Positions 27,106 through 40,500 of a stretch of DNA of 64,000 nt are shown here, in pieces (positions within the stretch are counted from its first letter, which is position 1; each line of letters begins with the position of its first letter). The notes below the pieces were generated by a model. That model did no database searches and was not told the DNA's origin. It saw only the letters and a list, made by a program, of their open reading frames with translations. The DNA lies in NCBI GenBank assembly GCA_023053545.1, contig JAKZAN010000004.1, positions 5,642,001 through 5,706,000 on the forward strand. Reading direction: 5' to 3'. The position numbers and the translations under genes are program-made. This DNA is from Lepidurus packardi (taxonomy: Eukaryota; Arthropoda; Branchiopoda; Notostraca; Triopsidae).

Positions 27106-29062
27106 ATTGAGGCTTTTTCTATGTCTAAGCTAACGAGCTCTTTCCAATGTTTCTTAAACGGGTAGAATTTTTTTTGGTAGTTAACACTGGCGCATTCGCA
27201 GATTGCCGTGGCACAGCTGTTAAAAGACGGGAAATATTCTACGGTGGATTATTTTTCCCCTTTCTACTTTTATTTATCCCCCCCCCCCCCCCATATTTTT
27301 CTGGACAGGGTTTTTCCCATGTGAAGGTTTTTTCTACTATATAGCCTTGTGGATCCACACGGCGCTGCCTGACGCGTGAAATGCTTATTTCCTAGGACAA
27401 CAGGATTTTCCCGGTGATGCAAGTTACATCACTGGAAAGTTTTATATGCGTAATATAAGGGCAGTGCTCGACCACTACTCCGAGCTGGTCCTTATTTTGT
27501 TCTGTAAAAATTCGTCATACTTACACTTTGGAAAGTTTAAACGCACAGTGAGTTCTGAAGAAATCTTTTTCCGAATTTTTTTCCGATCTACCCCAAGCTA
27601 CCACAAGGGAGCGCGCAATGCTTCGCATGGGAGCATTGAACGCATTGCACTGCTTCCGAGCATACAACGGCAAGCAAGATAAGGTTATACCCTCGTACTC
27701 AGTTTATATGAAGTTTTTCTTAGAAAATACAATAAAATAATGTACATGGCATGAGAATTTCAAATCCACAATTTTACTTTTTTCGATAGATGAAATATTA
27801 ATTTGCCTTCTTAAAATTGTTGAAGGCAAAACTAAAATAAATGTAAAACTGTTGTATCCTCCCTATTAAATTACTGCCCAGAAGTTTTGTAAGAATCTTG
27901 TGTACTTCTTACGCAAGAGTGTCCTAGCTCCCATGCTAGCGTGGCTTAGAAAGCTAAGATATAAAGAGAGCCTTCATACTGCAAGGTAAGACCTAATTAC
28001 TCAAAGTAATAGTTTTCTATATATAGTTTATTGACACGTTAAATCCGTATTGGTGTCGTAAACGTCGATCTAAGGCTCGCTGTGAATGACAACCATCGGC
28101 AACAAACAACCATGAATAAAGGACAGGCTTCTGTGACGCATCCGAGACGGAGAACGTGACGTATGTTAAGTAACGTCAAGCTACTAATTTCACGAATTTT
28201 ATCCTTGTTTCCATGACGTTCCCAGCATCTGAACTTTCTTTAAATCCCGTCGTTATAGCTTTATCTTGACACGGATAAAAGCTCGTGACCTTTTGGAGGC
28301 TAATGTCGCACGTGCTGGGGCCCGAAATCACATTAGCTCTACGTTTACATAAATCACCTGTCCTACTTTTCAATACTTTTTTTAATGTTTAACATTATAT
28401 CAAAATTTTACCAGTGTGTCAGCAAAACAAACAATTTTTTTTACCATATTGAAAATATTTTCAATATTAAAGATTAAAAATAATTTCAAGGTTAATATAT
28501 TTCAAGATTACAAGTACATTCGTAGCTCATAGATTTTCTTTTTTAAAAAAAGAAAAATTTCTATATATAAAAGTTTCGGGATTTGCCGAGTTCTCCAAAC
28601 TTGGCAGACTTCATCCCAAAATTCTGCCTGGGTGACAGCAAGTATAACACATTTGGCGAGCTCTGTCTATGCTATAGATGTAAAACAGTGCATTTTAGAC
28701 AAGCAACATGTCACACCGTACGCAAACTGTTGGCCAAAAACAACAACTGCGCCTTTGCCTGTATTGGCAGTAAAATAACAAACGTGGAATAAGCCATCGC
28801 ATTCCTTGCTCCAGTGTTGCAAAAACTGGTTTCAGGAAGTGAAACTGCAATTGATCCTTTCGCTCTTTTCTCTCTTTCCATTGACCTTTCGCAAAGTTTA
28901 AATAAAGAGATGTTTAATATTTGCTATCCCGAAAATTTGTTACCCTAACCAACCGCGACAAGATGCGCTTTGCATGGGTAAACTAGTATTGCTTCTGCGC
29001 ATAAAACGCACGAAGGACATTTTTGTAATAATTTGCTCAATTTAAATTAATTTCGGCTTAAA

Positions 29063-29160
29063 AATACCCTAAAATAATACGTTTAGAGCGCGGCAGTTTC
29101 CAAATTCATTATGTTGCTTTTCTACCCAAACTGACAAATTAATTTGCTTTTTTTTATATA
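29063..29160. repeat. Dispersed repeat, copy 1
   Basis: The stretch with CTAAAATAA, ACGTTTAG and CAGTTTCCAAATTCA recurs at about 41427-41520 with the same order and spacing. The family is unknown. Confidence 0.45.
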
Positions 29161-30486
29161 AAAAATGCTTGTGCTTTCCCCGTGCTTTCTTATCATATAA
29201 AGCTTGGCTGTCTTAACAAGTCTCGTTCGCAAATTTTGGTTGCGTTTTCGTTCATTAGAACAGAGCTTGGCTGTTACAAATGCTCCGAGCTTGAAATACC
29301 ACCGCACAATGGCGTACGTGCACGAATGCACGAAGCTTTAGAGTGTCCTTTGCAACCAAGGCATTAAGCCTTTTTTTGCACTGATCTTTTCAAAACTTTC
29401 AGTTCTTCCCCTAAGTTCAATTTCTAAGCATGGGAAAACACTTTGTTTTCACATGAACCCTAGTTTCGTAAGCACGGCAAAAACTATCAGGAGTTATTCA
29501 TTTGCTAACTGGAACGACCAGAATTACGTACGATTTCATGATGTCATTAAAAATGTTGTATTTAACTTTCTTTGCGGGATAACTCCAGACCACATATAAT
29601 ATGCACACTCAATGAATTAGCACATTTGCCTTATTTTAGGGCGCGTGACATATCACGCTTGTATGGTTCGCTGTATACATTTACTAAAAGATAGATGAAG
29701 AAAATGGGAATTAAAAACTCTAGTCGAACGGGAACATTCTCGTTTATTGCCCACAACCTCAACAGAACGTATTTACTGGCACTATAGCTAGAACGCATAG
29801 GCTTGTGACCTTTCTTTATTACTATTTCAGAAAGAAAATCCACTTCATTGCAAACTCTTCCAAGTTTGGTGACTCATTGATTGTGTGACTGGATTCATCT
29901 TTCTTCATTTTTTTAGCCTTGTATTTTTTTTTCCCTTGGCATCTGGAAAGCGTTTGGCATCTCAAAGATATTGGCCTATTTGAACTTTTGCTCTCAACAC
30001 CCTTATATTCGCGAATTGGGAGAGATTCTGCCATTGCTGAACATAGAATACAAACGACTGGAAAATTTACAAGCATCAAGGGAAGAAAAGCGATTCTGTT
30101 ATTGCTAGAAGTTTATAGGTGGCAAAGTTTGCAACGGAAACTAAAGAAAGACATCAAGGAACACCAAAGACTCCTTCGCAAGTTTTTTTTCCAGCTAGAT
30201 AACAAATAACAATCTTTAACGGTTGCAAAATTAGCGTATCTCTTTAAGAAAAAAAATACAATTGTCAACATCAACATTCCTTTGAGGTTAAGTTGTCCTA
30301 TTCTTTTTTAAAGAGGAACAATCTCGCGAAACAGGCGACAAAGTAGTATTCTTCTACATTCTTTCTCTATAATGCACAACGTATCGTGGGTAGTTTAAAA
30401 CTTACGAAACTCTTTAACTTCGCGCTGAAGCAAAGAGGCTAAAGACTAATCAAAACTGGGATAAAACCTAAGGAATTTTGACTCTT

Positions 30487-31711
30487 TTAGAAGCCAAATG
30501 GCGCATTCGAGCCCAAAAACCAGGCCATGGCGACGGTTGGCAGCAAAAGGACTCCAGACGATACTTTGGCGGATCCCGAACGTACGTAGACGGTACGACC
30601 CTTGAGAGGTTGGGCCGGACGGAAGTTATCCACAAGAGTATGTCCCTCGTCGTCGAATAATTTGCGAAGTTTGTCCAGCTAAAAGACGGGGTCCAAGAAA
30701 TCAGCTTTTGTGGCTAGTTCTTTTTACTTTTGAAAAAGTTTAGTTACTTGCTTCTCGGAGACAACAACGGGCGTCTCAAGGACAGTCCAAGTTACAACTT
30801 CGTTACAGTCGGGCGTGGTCAAGGAGCCTGGGTAACGATAGAAACGGTTCAAGTTGGAAGGAAGCATATCTTTCAAAACGATAGTATCTTCCAATGTCGT
30901 TTCTTCTTCCGCTTTCTTCACCTTCTCCACCACATCAAAAAGAGGCTTGTACGCGGGATTATCACTGGCCCCGGACTGCGAATAATTAGTAACCACATTA
31001 TATTAAGACTCGTCATGGTTAAACAGGAGGGTATTCAAAGATTTCTACCTGGAGGAAAAAGCCTACAACGGCCAAGCCATCAGGGTGAATGACAGCATTG
31101 CTCAAATTGCCATACTTGCTGTTGTAATGCACTAAATGGACTTCTCCAGCGTATTTCATCAATTTAATGGTATGTTCAGAACCTCGGTTGGATTCCTTTC
31201 CCCAATGGAGATGCATTTGAGCAAATTGATACTTTCCGATCAATCCTCCGTCCGCAACGTTGGGGATTCGCTCGGTTTCCATGCTGAACCGAACTGAGCG
31301 TAGGAAAGAAGGCCAAGTGTTACATTTCAATTTAGAGCAATAAACAAGGGACAAAACGTCGACTAAGATGGTAGAGAATGAGAAAGTTTACTTGTGTGGC
31401 CCGTGTTTCTCAACGTTGCTTTCCTGGCCTTGACATCGTAGTTGGAGAAAAACAAAGGTGAGAATTTCTCAGCGACGGCTTTGTCAGGATCAATGTTGAT
31501 CGGCGACTGCTGTGACCCACCGCAGGTTGCGCTTACTTCATTCCAATGATCCACATCTTTAGAGTGGTCGGAAAAGCGAATTAACATTAATGACCCAAGC
31601 GATGTGCCTCATTGGCGACTATATATGAACTAGAGATAATGAAAACCATTTCGTGCTTACCATGCTCGTAATTGTAGGTCCAATGAATGGGATCTTTGCT
31701 GATACCGGAAC
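30487..31711 (-). CDS. Alpha-carbonic anhydrase, probably GPI-anchored (5' exon not found)
   Basis: Five exons, 31661-31711, 31392-31556, 31049-31293, 30748-30975 and 30487-30678, join in phase to about 293 residues. The enzyme interconverts CO2 and bicarbonate. Motifs in order are CGGSQQSPINID, NTGHT, QMHLHWGKES with two zinc-binding His, EVHLVHYN with the third, and LTTPDCNEVVTWTV with the active-site Thr. The last exon ends in a hydrophobic segment (VLLLPTVAMAWFLG) and an almost immediate stop, which suggests GPI anchoring outside the cell. The true donor of the fourth exon is GTAACT at 30742-30747; this gives SEKQLDKLRKLF in phase, while reading through meets a stop. The signal-peptide exon must lie above 31711 and I could not place it. 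Confidence 0.9.
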
Positions 31712-32380
31712 CTAGAGTAGTATAGAATGAAAAGCAAAATGATTTCTTTGCGTTCCCCGATCGAAAGTAAAAGGATCTGCATTGATACAGAAAAACAACA
31801 ACAATAATGCAAAAGAGCCCCCCCGCCAATCTAACGCAGCTGACGCTGGGAAAACGTCCTTTCTTGCCAATCTCAAGTTAAGCGTCTATGTTACACTTTG
31901 TAGTCTTTTTGTCCATACATTAAAGTTGGAGGAAAAGTGACGTTGTCTAGTCATCTGGAACGCTTCAAAAATCCGACAAAAAAACAACCACTTGGTGGCG
32001 TACGCAAAATGCTCGCTTGATGAAGCAGAAGCAGCTGCTGATTTCGTCTTGGCTGAGATTTCTGAGCGAGCAGAAAAAATTTAACTCTTTTTTGTAAGAG
32101 AGTTTAATTTCGATTTCACTCTGACAAGTTTTATCTCCAACCGAAAGATTGGCATTCTTTCAGCCGGAGAACTATGGAGAACGTTGCTATTGCTGGCTTA
32201 CGTCCCGCTGAGGGGTTTCCGCGTTAGCTTAGGGACAAAATCCAAAAATCTCGATTCCGTGTACAACTCTCGGACGTAGTAACTCGCCAAGCGTGAGGAG
32301 TTTCTGATTCAGAGTTTGTGGTGGCGACGGAACGTCATGATTTTGGCTTCAATCTATCAAAGTCACCAGTAAATCAGAAA
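31712..32380. other. Upstream region of the carbonic anhydrase
   Basis: It should contain the missing first coding exon and promoter of the carbonic anhydrase. A hydrophobic frame at about 31770-31830 (minus strand) resembles a signal peptide but has no ATG in a usable position. Confidence 0.4.
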
Positions 32381-33158
32381 ATGAGCCGGACCGAAGTTAA
32401 GCCCCACAAAACTCCGTTGATACAAAAGGTAAAACGAAAACCAATTAACAATGAAAAGCGAAACTGTTCCAACAAGCCAACGGAAAATTGAAAGATTTCT
32501 ACTCTACTCCGAAGGATTAAATCAAGAATACAATAAAGAGACACGTACATGCCAAGTTTTTTTTTTCATGTGTCTGATTTTTCGTGTGAGTTATTCGTCT
32601 GGAACCCAAGAAGAGATAAACAACCAACAGTTGCACAATTACAAGACAGATAGGAGGTCAAATGTCCGAAACAAAAGACGAAAAACAAAAAAGGGCTTGT
32701 GTATTTCGTTTCATTTCCAGATTGGGTACTTCCTTTTAATGAAATGGATTCTGTATCTGGTGAACGGAGACGTCCTGGCTGTCCTATTGCTAATCTAAAA
32801 CTGCAGTGCAGTAATTAATTCTACTTTATGTTCAGGAAAAATCAAGAACATGATGTACATTACAGTACTTCCTCACGAACGGGTAAGTTCAATCTTTGCT
32901 GAGTAGGGTAAAGAAATAGGGTTGTTTGCTGCAAGTGTATATCGAACGCTTCTATATGACTCATTTTGTATTGCTTTTGTGTTTTTTGTAATTGCGTTCT
33001 ACATTTTGAAGATGAATATTTCAAATTTTTTAGGTCAGATAGATGCAGTTTTACAGGAGGATGGAGTCATATTGATTTTCTCTCCCGCAGACTATTTGAG
33101 AGAGCATGAAAGTTCGGCTCCACAAACTTTAGCCAAGGGCAAACGTCCCAAGATGTGA
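32381..33158 (+). pseudogene. Fragment resembling a small heat-shock protein (alpha-crystallin domain)
   Basis: Two exon-like pieces, 32836-32882 and 33034-33158, join in phase. They give GKNQEHDVHYSTSSR followed by QIDAVLQEDGVILIFSP, which resembles the end of an alpha-crystallin domain (GKHEE...SREF, then xSxLxxDGVLxVxxP). A possible preceding exon (acceptor at 32720) ends in ANLKLQC in a compatible frame, but only about 25 bp separate it from the next piece, too short for the introns seen here. An ATG with a good donor occurs at 32384-32431. Either part of the model is missed or the gene is decayed. Confidence 0.3.
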
Positions 33159-33531
33159 GAGAGACAGAGAGAGAAAGGGGGAAAAGATAACATGTCTCTG
33201 CATTGCATACTTTGCTTTTTTCGCAACTTGAAATTATTTCTCAAGCGAAGAAACAATCTAGACGGTTGTTTATATATATATGCCACGAGTTTGTCGTCTA
33301 TTACACTTTGGCTTTCAGTCAATTTCATTCATCAGAGTCAATACGGAAAACCCAAGGTTAATCCACAGAATTTGAGCTTCCCAAGGACTATGCGACTACT
33401 ATGTAGCATCCCAATGCTATGATCTGGGATCCATCACCAAGAGGAGGAAGTGTATGAATAAGAAGGGCATCCCATCACTGGAAATAAGCCCATAATTACG
33501 TACCACAGCATCACTTCGATCAGACAACACG

Positions 33532-33711
<180 letters not shown>

Positions 33712-36708
33712 CCATATCCAGAGATGGTTGATGTGTCAGCTAAAAAATGCTAGACAGATCACAAATAAACGTTTGGTTATAATAGTCATAGATATATAAG
33801 AGACTATGTAATCTGGGGCTTTAACTTCTTGAAAAAGTTAACTCAAGATGAACCGTCTTTGGTTATGACGGTTGGTTTTTTATGGGAATTGACTTCAAGC
33901 GAAACTAGGCTATATATCTCTTCCGGAAGTGCTGGTAACATAACTATTTCCTGTATGTGCGATGTTACTGTCTGGATCTGCTCAACGGACAGCTTAAGTC
34001 CCAGCTCATATAACTTCCGTGACTTCGTTGTTACGTACTGCAGCAAATTGCTACAAGTATACCTTATAGACCTTTGTCTTGACCTTTACGTAATGAATAT
34101 ACAAAGTCTTGATCACTACAGTAGTGCGTACACTAACACTAGCAGAAATATATTGATATCGAAGTCAAGAAAATCATTTAGTGTATAGATGGAGATATAC
34201 TATATGTTAAAGACTTTGGGGCGGAAATTAGAGCGAGTAAAGGGATGATTCCGTGGCGATTTCCGAGGCAAGACGAAGTGTTAAGGCACCAAGAAAGATG
34301 GGCTGGGTTTCTCTCAGGGTTACTCGCATGAAGATGTCACGAGTTGAAGGAAGGGGCTAGAAAACGCAAGTCAGCAGCAATGGTTTCCGGATGAAAAAAA
34401 TAACAATAGGAGGGACCGAGGGTATAATAGGGTGCTATTTCTTGGATACCTTTGATATTCCTATAGTGGGACAAATGCCAACACAAATTATGAGTCCTTC
34501 TCTCTCTCTTTATACCTATGCATAGCGATCTTTTCCATTCTGGGGAGCAATAACTTTGACCTGGCATAGCTTCCTCTACATAGTTCATTCCAGTCTAGTT
34601 TCCAAGGGTATATCTGATGAAGCCTAGGTAAGTAAACAGGAACTAAAGGGACACTCGAGCAAGGTACTGGACCAAAGAATGGACATGATCGTGAGACGAG
34701 AGGAGAACTAATCCCTTTTTGGTAGTGAGAGCGTGGGGGGGTGCAGAGAAAGGGCGTGTAATTTGAGCAATCCCAATGTCCGCGACAAGTATTCCAGCCA
34801 CACCTTCCTTTCGAGGTAGAGGTATAGAAGCTTCTTGAAAAGGTGAGAAGAAATCTGACCTAAAAGTTATTTCTCCCGTACTTTCCGTCACTCCCCATCC
34901 CTGGACGCTCCGTTTTCTCTCTCTCCTCTCAGGGCTTCTACTTGCTTCTGCCGGTAACGATCAATACAGCGCAAAAATCTGAGATCTCTGGCTATTGGTG
35001 GGTTAGCAAGCGAGGTAAAACGCTGAACGAGGTAAGAATTACGTGCACGGAAACGAGATGCGGAGAAAACGAGACTTGCCAAGGAAAAGGCATTAGTGAG
35101 ATGAGAAGAAAATGCACTTGAGAAGCGAGACAGGAGTTTTAGGTTACTTTGAGGTATAGGCTAGCTTTCCCAAGAAAAGGCAGCAAAGTAATCAAGTAAG
35201 TTGACGACCCAGCATCTTCGATATAAAGGTGTGCGCACGTGAGCAGAGCAATCTTGGAACGACTCCCGAAGTGGTATGGTTACAACGCTGTGTACACAGG
35301 TCCGAAATAGAAGCTCTCATTCTTAGGAAGACGAAGAAGTTTGTATTGGCGTCACATCGCACCTTCATAACATTTCGTCATTCATCTATGAGTTTTTTAT
35401 TGTCTACTCCAGGATTCTTCTCAGTCTAAATAGTTTGTAACAGCTAATGACAAGTATATATAAGAGCCCCCTCTTTGCTTATTTATATTCCATTTAAGAT
35501 CCGTGTATAAGAAAAAAATTCCAAAAACAAAAAATAATCTAGCCAAACGCTGTCCATAAGATTCTTTTTTTGTTCTCTCACAGTAACAGGCCCCTCTAAT
35601 ATAAATCAAGAGAACATGCGTGGCTGCTCCAGACATAAAACATGAAGCAAAGCGTAACTCCGATAAAGGGTTTGGGTGCGAACATTACTTTGGCAAGAGG
35701 CTTTGGCAAGGCCAAATTTTCAGTGTTGCATTTCTAGGAAATGGGGAATAGAGTTTAACCTGTCTGGAAAAGGGATGTGCCTATATACGATTGTCCCATC
35801 CTCAAAGAACTTAAGATTTACCTGCAGGCTAGAATGTATACCTGTTCAACTGATCTCGAAGTACTCTCCATACTCTCGAAAAGAGAGACAAGACACGCAT
35901 AGATGCACGGAATACGAAAACAGGGAACTACCAAAGTATGGCTTAAAAAGTGTACATGCAAGATGTCCTGAAGGAATGTTAGTGTATTAGTTTAGCCGAC
36001 TTAATTTCTGACAAGACTTCATCTTTGACTTCTCCAAAAAAAGAAACAGGCAAGTTCAAGGTTCGCCACTAAACTGCTTTCATAAATAATTCATCATCCT
36101 TTCTTGACCGTGAAATAGAAACCGGGGCATTTCAAGGTGGTGGGGACTATATTGCAAGTGCATAATTTTGGGCTTTGGCTGCAGCGGACACAGCGCAAGT
36201 AAATATAGACTTTCAAGTTTAGAAGTGAGACCGTTTGGTCATTTGACAATTTTGAAGGAATTAGAGAAGGAGGAAGGGATACTTTGAAATACAAGGAGGT
36301 GTAACTTTGGGATTCTGATATCTCGCAAGGAAAACTGAGAAAAGTAAAATGTGTCCACTGAGGAAATGTTTTCTCGGTTTACGCGGGAAGAAAGTCAGCG
36401 CCTTCGACCTGGAGAGGCCGAGTGCATGATGATTTTTTCTTATTTTAAAAAATAAAACAACAATGCTTTTAAACGCACGTGTTTGGCAAACAACTATATG
36501 GACAAATTCTAAATTGCCGATAGCAAGTAGGGATTCTCCAAAAATTGTCATCTGTATGCAAATCCCCCAAATGGAATTCATATGTAGTATGGTACTTGTT
36601 TAATGAGTTTGTTCGTAGAAAGTAGAAAGACCCATATCTGTAGAAAGATCTATATCTGAATCGACAGCCTTTCATAACGTCTCAAAACTCATTCCTTTAA
36701 TTTTAAGT

Positions 36709-36794
36709 TGTTGTCCAAAAGCAGGAAGGGTGGATTATAAGCTTTGTTCGAGTTTATTGAGACCTTTCTCTTTGCCCTGATTAATAAAAAAAAA
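36709..36794 (+). repeat. Direct repeat, copy 1
   Basis: It begins GTTGTCCAAAAGCAGGAAGG and ends in GATTAATAAAAAAAA. It is almost identical to 37435-37519; the one clear substitution is ATTATAAG versus ATTCTAAG. The A-rich end suggests a retroposed sequence, but only the two copies are seen here. Confidence 0.7.
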
Positions 36795-37434
36795 CTTAAT
36801 TCCTTAGATACGACTGTGCTAAATTGCAAAAATCCATAAGCTACAAGAACACGGCACTGCATCAATATAAATGAGGATCTATAGATCTACACGGTTCCAA
36901 TTTAGACCGACAACTGCCCCGTTTTAGAGCTATAAGTTTCTGCCTCTAAAATAGCATGTCACTTTTGTCAATCTACGAAGGGTGTCTTGTATGTGTCCTA
37001 AATCAAACTATGTACCGTTAGGTTCGGCCGTCTATTCAGATTCCCTACTCTTATACTTACTGATTAGTTCTCAATCAGTAAAAGGAAAACCGAAAAACAA
37101 ATATTACCTTGAGCTGCGAGGCAAATTAGCGCCAAGGTTGCTCTTAAAACCACGCGATCCATGGCTAGTTATACAGGACAACGGTAAAGCCAGCGTCCAG
37201 ACAACCCAAAACAAACGTCTGAAACTGTCACTTCGGAAAAGTGCTGACTTGAGCTTGGAGCTGGCGAAAGGTGAGTTTGGGCGACCACGTGTATCAATCA
37301 GAGCGCGCGTTAGATATGGACTCCCGTCCGCCACACTTTTTTCCCACTTTTCGTATCGCTGAAATAAATTACGAGAATTAATTAATGCGAATCAATGCAT
37401 TGTACATGTAACATGAAATTAAAGGAATGCAAAA

Positions 37435-37519
37435 TGTTGTCCAAAAGCAGGAAGGGTGGATTCTAAGCTTTGTTCGAGTTTATTGAGACCTTTCTCTTTG
37501 CCCTGATTAATAAAAAAAA
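37435..37519 (+). repeat. Direct repeat, copy 2
   Basis: Second copy of the 85-bp repeat, about 725 bp downstream in the same orientation, again ending in TAATAAAAAAAA. Confidence 0.7.
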
Positions 37520-40500
37520 GGTGATGAAAAGCTTACGTTTAGGACTGTAAGCTTAAAAGCGTTGATACGCTCACAGTGGACTTCAAAGCACGGCGGAGGA
37601 AGTCGAGGTGAATCGACCGATTTCTTGTGTACGACTGGCAGCAGCTCCGTCCACGTTTCCAGAGTATAAGTTGCTCATCGCGTTTCTCGCCTTGGCATCT
37701 TGCGCGGCTTTGCGTCTAGATCCCCGAATTCAGAGACAAGGAAAGAAGCGTCGCACCCAAAGCACGCACACAGTGGCTTTTTAATCACGTACGGTTTCAC
37801 AGCAAAAGTGATGCCTTGCATCTCTTCACACGTTGTCAATTGTCAACTTAAAAAAGGAAGAAAGAAAAAAATTCTAGCAGTGCAAAGATGATAAGAACTA
37901 TTACCCAACCGTTCCTTAAGTCCTTTTTTAGCTAATTTGAAAAAGTTTCACATCCAGAGCTTGTGTATAATGTTTTACAATAAGTTGCTACCAGTTTCTT
38001 TAGCCAGCGTGTCTTTTGGGATTCTCCCATATTACCAGGATTGCAGATACTTGACATGCCCCTAAATATGTAAAAATAGTTTGTCCACGAAACACCAAAA
38101 AACTATTCCACACAGATGTATACAAATGTTCATACAATGAAAGTAATTAATAACAAGGAAATAAGCGCAAACAAAATAGCGAATTCTTTTCATGCATATC
38201 ATGCATGGAACATTTATAGGGTTTTAGAATGCAGAACATTACAAGAAACATAAAAGATTTGGGTAGTTTTAATTACCTGTGGTGCTTCTTATGATGCTCA
38301 TCAGAAGTTGTTTTGAAGTAGCCTGGATGTTGTTCGATAAACAGAAAGTGACGAAAGAGTGAGAAGATTTTGGAGTCTATGCAGGGACAAATATACCCAT
38401 AAATTATGCCCAAGTTGGATCAACGGTTAAGCTAAAAGTAATACTAGAATTCTTATTTTGTTTGTAAGCCTTATCTTTTAGTAGAGTTACCTTTCTTGCG
38501 GAGGACCATCCCATGATAATAAATTGAAAAGCTGATAATTTCCTAATCTTTTTGATAAGTCGGATTGCTTGCAAATGTAACAATGTCACTAACGAATCTT
38601 TTAATAGCAGTCATACTTACACGCATTAAGAAGTTAATATCCTAAGTGGTAATTTAGGTAATTACTTGAAAGCCTTTTACTTCCTTAATACCTTAGTAAA
38701 GAGGTACGACAATGGAATAATAAAAGGAAATCTCCGAATGACGTAATATATTCGTTTAAGCTTTGTTTGTAGATCATTTGCTCTTAATATCTTTTTTTAT
38801 TTTCTTATATTATTTCTAACTATAACGAAGGTAGAAAAACACGGATGTAATGGATATAACAATGATAACAATAAGTACTTATTATTTATTGAAGAAAAAG
38901 CTCTAAAATTTTAATGTTAGAAACTTCAGTAAAATGTCAAAACTTAGGAGTGCCCAAGCTCCTAAAAACGATGGTGCAACAAAACTTACATGATAGTGGC
39001 ATTTTTTATTTAAGGCTACCGTACAGGTTTAACAAGCTCCAGTTAACATGGTGAATTTAGGAGCACCTTAATAAATTAGTAAGGTGCAAATGAAGTTTGC
39101 AACTATGTGAAGAACGGTGCTTAAAAATATGTCCTTTGGTTGTGTATTAGTTGCTAAAAAAAAGAAAATCTTTATTTAGATTGCTTTCAAATTTGACAAG
39201 CTGTTCTACATAAATCTTGTTCCGAATGTTGGAAGATTTGATTTCGGACATTGTGTTGCTACAGCAAACTGTGGTGACAAGTTTTAATTTCCATAAGTAA
39301 AACAAGCGTAGAAAATTTTTCTGCAATTAGCTAGATTTTTTTTTTTTTTACTTTCTTACGCAAGGTTTTCGGAAAACAGTAACAAACATCAGTGCCATCT
39401 ATAATTGTTTCGCATCAATAAGCTAAGGCATACAGGGAGCCTTTTTACGAATACTAACATTTCAGCAAATGAAAAGGTTCATTGGTTTGCTATTAGTTCT
39501 CGAAAGTGTGTCCACTCCATCTCTATTTATCCTCTCACTCCATCTTTTTATCATTTATCATTTAACATTTTTATCATTACTATTATTATAATTTTTTTTT
39601 ATCATTTTTATCATTTAAGATTTAACATTTATCACCTCCATCTCCATCTCTGTGTCCATCTCTATTTATATATAACGGAGTGCTAACCAGTCAAAGGACG
39701 CTCAAGGCTAATCGACGGACTTTGGAAGGATACAAGACTTGTCATCCAATGCATATTACTTAGTCGTTTGTGCCATCACACAAATTAACACTACAGAAAA
39801 GATGGGTCGCGAGCGTGCCACTGTTTATTTTATAATTTTCCTCGAATGGGATTTCGTGACGAAGGTCTTTTAAATTTCTCGCAGGCCGACAAGTTTAAAA
39901 ATCTCGTTCTTGCCAGTAATTAATGTCCGCCACTTTCCTTATCGAGTCACATGGCAGTGGCCCTCTCTCTAACTAAATATCGTACCAACTCTTTTGAACT
40001 GCCCACAAGCAGTTTTAAATCTCAATAGGTATTCCCTATGCTTACCTTATCAGATCCTCCCAAAATTCACTCCTTCGAGCCAAGGTTTCCATGCTACGTC
40101 CGTACGATACGATACAGCGCACAATACATAATGAATTGGCCGCATCGCAGCATTAATGACTGATGACCAGGCACACCGAAGGATCACTTGACCTTCATGG
40201 GACAACGTTTGAGGAAAATAAATCCTACTTGTCTCTTTTTTTTACCTTAGGCTTATATTACCTGAGGCTTATATAGCATGCAAACTGTCGAACTTATCCA
40301 TGATCAAGGCACAGTTACGCATCTTAATTTGGAGATTAATTTTAATTAGGATACTCAAACAGGGTAAAAAACGGAAGAAACATTGAATCTGACGAAACAC
40401 AAGCTCATAAGGTTCGTGATCCAACCTACTGTTATCAGCTATGGGAGGCCTTTTTTCCGATATGACGTGAAGCGAACCCTGCGAGAAAGACTTTATTGAA

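Larger units (their letters stand above)
25455..30486. other. Gene-free region
   Basis: About 5 kb of A+T-rich DNA between RNF25 and the carbonic anhydrase. No spliced coding model or domain is supported. It holds a pyrimidine-rich tract (27036-27105), a 15-base C run at 27278-27292 and one member of a dispersed repeat (about 29063-29160). Confidence 0.55.

Noticed and set aside
28583-28792. Cys-rich 69-codon frame
   Set aside because: The cysteines follow no known zinc or disulfide pattern and no splice partners exist.
33843-34046. Minus-strand frame with LGLKLSVEQIQTVTSHI, faintly like a death-fold helix
   Set aside because: Too short, no flanking exons and no consensus beyond a few residues.
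36982-37362. 126-codon plus-strand open frame
   Set aside because: No recognisable domain, no splice context and an equally open frame on the other strand.
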